The notes beneath the pieces were generated by a model. It did no database searches and was not told the origin of the DNA. It was given only the letters and a program-made list of their open reading frames with translations. Source: Thamnaconus septentrionalis (taxonomy: Eukaryota > Chordata > Actinopteri > Tetraodontiformes > Monacanthidae). Taken from it: a stretch of 64,000 nucleotides of DNA. The position numbers were made by a program, and so were the translations under genes. Below, one piece after another: positions 61,601 through 64,000 of this stretch. The stretch spans positions 11,752,001 to 11,816,000 of the forward strand of contig CM020516.1 in NCBI GenBank assembly GCA_009823395.1. Reading direction: 5' to 3'. Position 1 is the first letter of the stretch, and each line of letters begins with the position of its first letter.

Positions 61601-63099
61601 TTTTATTCATGTGGTACCATTATCTTGGAAGATCTCTCTGGGCCATTACTTGTTAATTGTATTAATAGCAGATCTGCTGCTTGAGGCCACAATATGGATC
61701 CATCGGAGGGTGAATAAGGCCATTATCTGGGCAAAGTTGGCTTTCCCGGTTTAATGTGCGGGTGCATGGGCGGTGGAGTGCCCTCGAGAACACACTCTTA
61801 GGCAAACTGGCTTAATGGAGGGGAGCGAAGGGCGACCTGAAGTTTGAACGGAGGGCCGTTATATTACTGTACCATATGGGGACCCTCTGCTGGGCGGCAA
61901 CAAAACTGCTGGGCTCCTTCTGTTTCATTAGCAACTAATTGCCTCACTTTTTATACTTTTTTGTCTAAATGTCCCGTTATGTAGAACTTTCCCCAGTGTT
62001 TTTTTCCCCTTCTGTTCCCACTTAAAAGCAACCTGGTAATTCGAAACTTGTGCAACGATGTTATTCAAATCTTAAAAATAGATCTCTATTAAAATAAATA
62101 GGGCACAAAAAGCTCATAATGCAACTTTTTTGAGATACGAAGCAGTCACAGTTTAACAGTTATTATCAGTGGGTACAGCTAAGAGTAATGCTGTGCACCA
62201 ATAGTTTTGATTAAATCACTATAATTACCCGTCAGAAAGATTAATTTCTTCATGTATTATTTAATTCTAACAAACAGGGAGACTGAGAACACCCTTCACA
62301 TATGGATTATATGCACCTCAACAATTAATACCACAAGGGTATTAAGCAAACAGAGGGTAAACCAGCTGGAAAATTACAAATAGGGCAGTTAAAGTCGCAC
62401 CAGCCAAATGCGGCTTTGTAATGACTTCTCTCCCTCCAAATCTCTCAATCCCCTCACACTCTTTGTTTTCCGTGTTGAAAAGAGCAGACATATGACAGTT
62501 TTTCCACTTAGTCAAATAAGCTCCTTGTTCTCCAGGACAAAAGGCTCAAACCAAGATGAATATAATGAAAAGTCTGTTGCTTTGACTGTGAAGCCGGTGT
62601 ATAAATAGTGCTAGAACAATACCACCGAGTGTTGACGCTGTGTTTGGGTCCTGAGGGGACGTGTACACAAATATCCTCGTTGGATCAGCTGTCACTCACA
62701 GCACCGCTTCCTGTCGGCGTGCCGGCATGTTTGCACGAATTAATGTATGTTGCCGTGCCTGCAGGAATAGCGGTGACGAGCCGGTGGTACAAAGAAGCTC
62801 ATTTGTGGGAATTCTTAAAAGAGATGGGTTTTTATGCGTATGCAAAGCATCCTTTTTTTGCATAACGTAACATTTTAAACCCTGGTGTTTTAAAGGGTTT
62901 ACGCTAGCGCTAGTGACGGCTTTGCGTTACTTTTAGAAATAAACACATTAGCTCCCTGCCCACGTTGCATCCATTATCAGATGTTTTCAAGTTCTAGGCA
63001 AGTATAGTAAACTACTCTGATGAATAATAGAGAGAGCAGTATAGATTACAGTGTATACTCTATTCTGGCTTCTGCTAGAATACTTCATGGGCTGCAGCT

Positions 63100-63330
63100 A
63101 TATTGATGCTATATTGTTCTGCTGTGTTTGGGAGGGAAAACAAGGAGATGATCGTGAGGAATTCTCAGCACATTTGACAAACTTCTGGCTGAGGGGTGTT
63201 GCCACTGAGCAGGTATCAGCGCCCTCTGTGACATCACCAAGGGGTGATTTCCAGAACTGTGTGTTTTCGCACACCGCTGGTGAAAAGTGAATTGAGTGAA
63301 AGAAGCAAACTAAGGACTTCCCCTATTTTT
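63100..63330. repeat. TGTGATGTCACA-family repeat, copy 7
   Basis: The core CCCTCTGTGACATCACCAAG lies at 63222-63241, followed by GGTGATTTCCAGAACTG and GGTGAAAAGTGAATTGAGTG. Copy 2 has the similar GGTTTCCAGAGCTG and GAAAAGTGAGTCAAG after its core. Confidence 0.6.
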
Positions 63331-64000
63331 GCAAGAGTTCACTGACAGGCTACAGGCACATTTTTGCTGTTAGGCAGGAGTGAGTTTTGCAAAGTATGAG
63401 AATTTTTGCAAATTCAGCGTGGCAAATTTGCAGCTGCACAGCTGAAATTGCATTTAAAGCAAAACAGTGAGAAAGGCAAAAACATATTCATCTTTTCGAA
63501 ATGAATTGAAACAACTCAAAAATATGAGGCAACTTTTAGGGGCTTTTGGGCGGGAATAAAAGATGACCTTAAACTGCGGCGGCAAAACGTCAGAGGAGCC
63601 TCTTCAGAATAATAGTATTCACCCACACAGCACTCCACACGCTGCTGCTGTGTCCCACTCCGCTCGGCTTCCCTTAATTCACACCATGTAATGCGGTTTC
63701 AACATACATAAAAGTGCTTCTATAAGGGAAAACTAATAGGAAGGTGCCTGTGTTCCATACTGTCCATAAGCTACTGTGCAGCCTGAACCTCGACCTGGGC
63801 TGCATGTGAGATGGGGAAAAGCATGACTTAACAGACATGCAATCGATGTGTATGACTGATATGTATGACTGCATGCTGTGACAGTGCATTACGCACACAT
63901 TCATGCACACACAAATGGGGCGTGACCTCGCGCCACCTCCTGCACAGCCTGCGCAAACACAGGGCCGCATCACCATTTCCTGTTTCCCCGCGTGTCCGAG

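Larger units (their letters stand above)
53641..64000. other. Upstream flank of zmat4, no further coding exon recognised
   Basis: This 10-kb stretch should hold the zmat4 5' UTR exon or part of its first intron, but I cannot point to a transcription start. It contains three TGTGATGTCACA-family copies, a degraded hAT-like element, a (CCTT)n tract at about 59310-59330, and AT-rich complex stretches (56690-57250, 61590-61960, 62000-62600) with many TAAT/ATTA cores. Open frames are short and unrecognised. Confidence 0.6.

Overview
The window looks like a piece of a teleost fish genome, probably a percomorph. It has spliced vertebrate exons in long introns, very many CA/GA microsatellites, and several dispersed repeats typical of fish: hAT-like MITEs, tRNA-derived SINE fragments, and a family beginning TTAAAGGTCCCGT with a TGTGATGTCACA core. 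There are no operons, bacterial signals, rRNA genes or CRISPR arrays.

One protein-coding gene can be identified with confidence: zmat4 (zinc finger matrin-type 4), on the minus strand. Five coding exons are visible at 53522-53632, 49790-49882, 43216-43393, 39565-39822 and 31144-31240. All splice phases agree, and they join into one reading frame of about 246 residues with four matrin/U1-type C2H2 fingers (C-x2-C-x12-H-x5-H). The introns are about 3.6, 6.4, 3.4 and 8.3 kb. The fifth exon ends in a strong GTGAGT donor whose bases also form an in-frame TGA. The gene therefore either stops there or splices to a short terminal exon further left that I could not find. The 5' UTR and promoter are not identified and should lie above 53.64 kb.

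Layout. 1-31 kb lies downstream of the last recognised exon (last intron, 3' UTR or intergenic). It holds microsatellites, two homopurine tracts of about 160 nt, a G-rich tract, a tRNA-derived SINE, hAT-like MITEs, copies of the TGTGATGTCACA family and a long fold-back element ending about 70 bp from exon 5. 31-54 kb is zmat4 with its introns, which carry a hAT MITE with a perfect 8-bp target duplication, SINE fragments and a perfect 24-bp palindrome. 54-64 kb is AT-richer upstream sequence with more repeat copies and stretches that could be conserved regulatory elements.

The long open frames outside zmat4 are almost all translations of microsatellites, poly-T tracts or GC-rich DNA. Two weak candidates (a splice-flanked segment at 28129-28226 and a CpG-dense 29-codon frame at 52830) are reported with low confidence.
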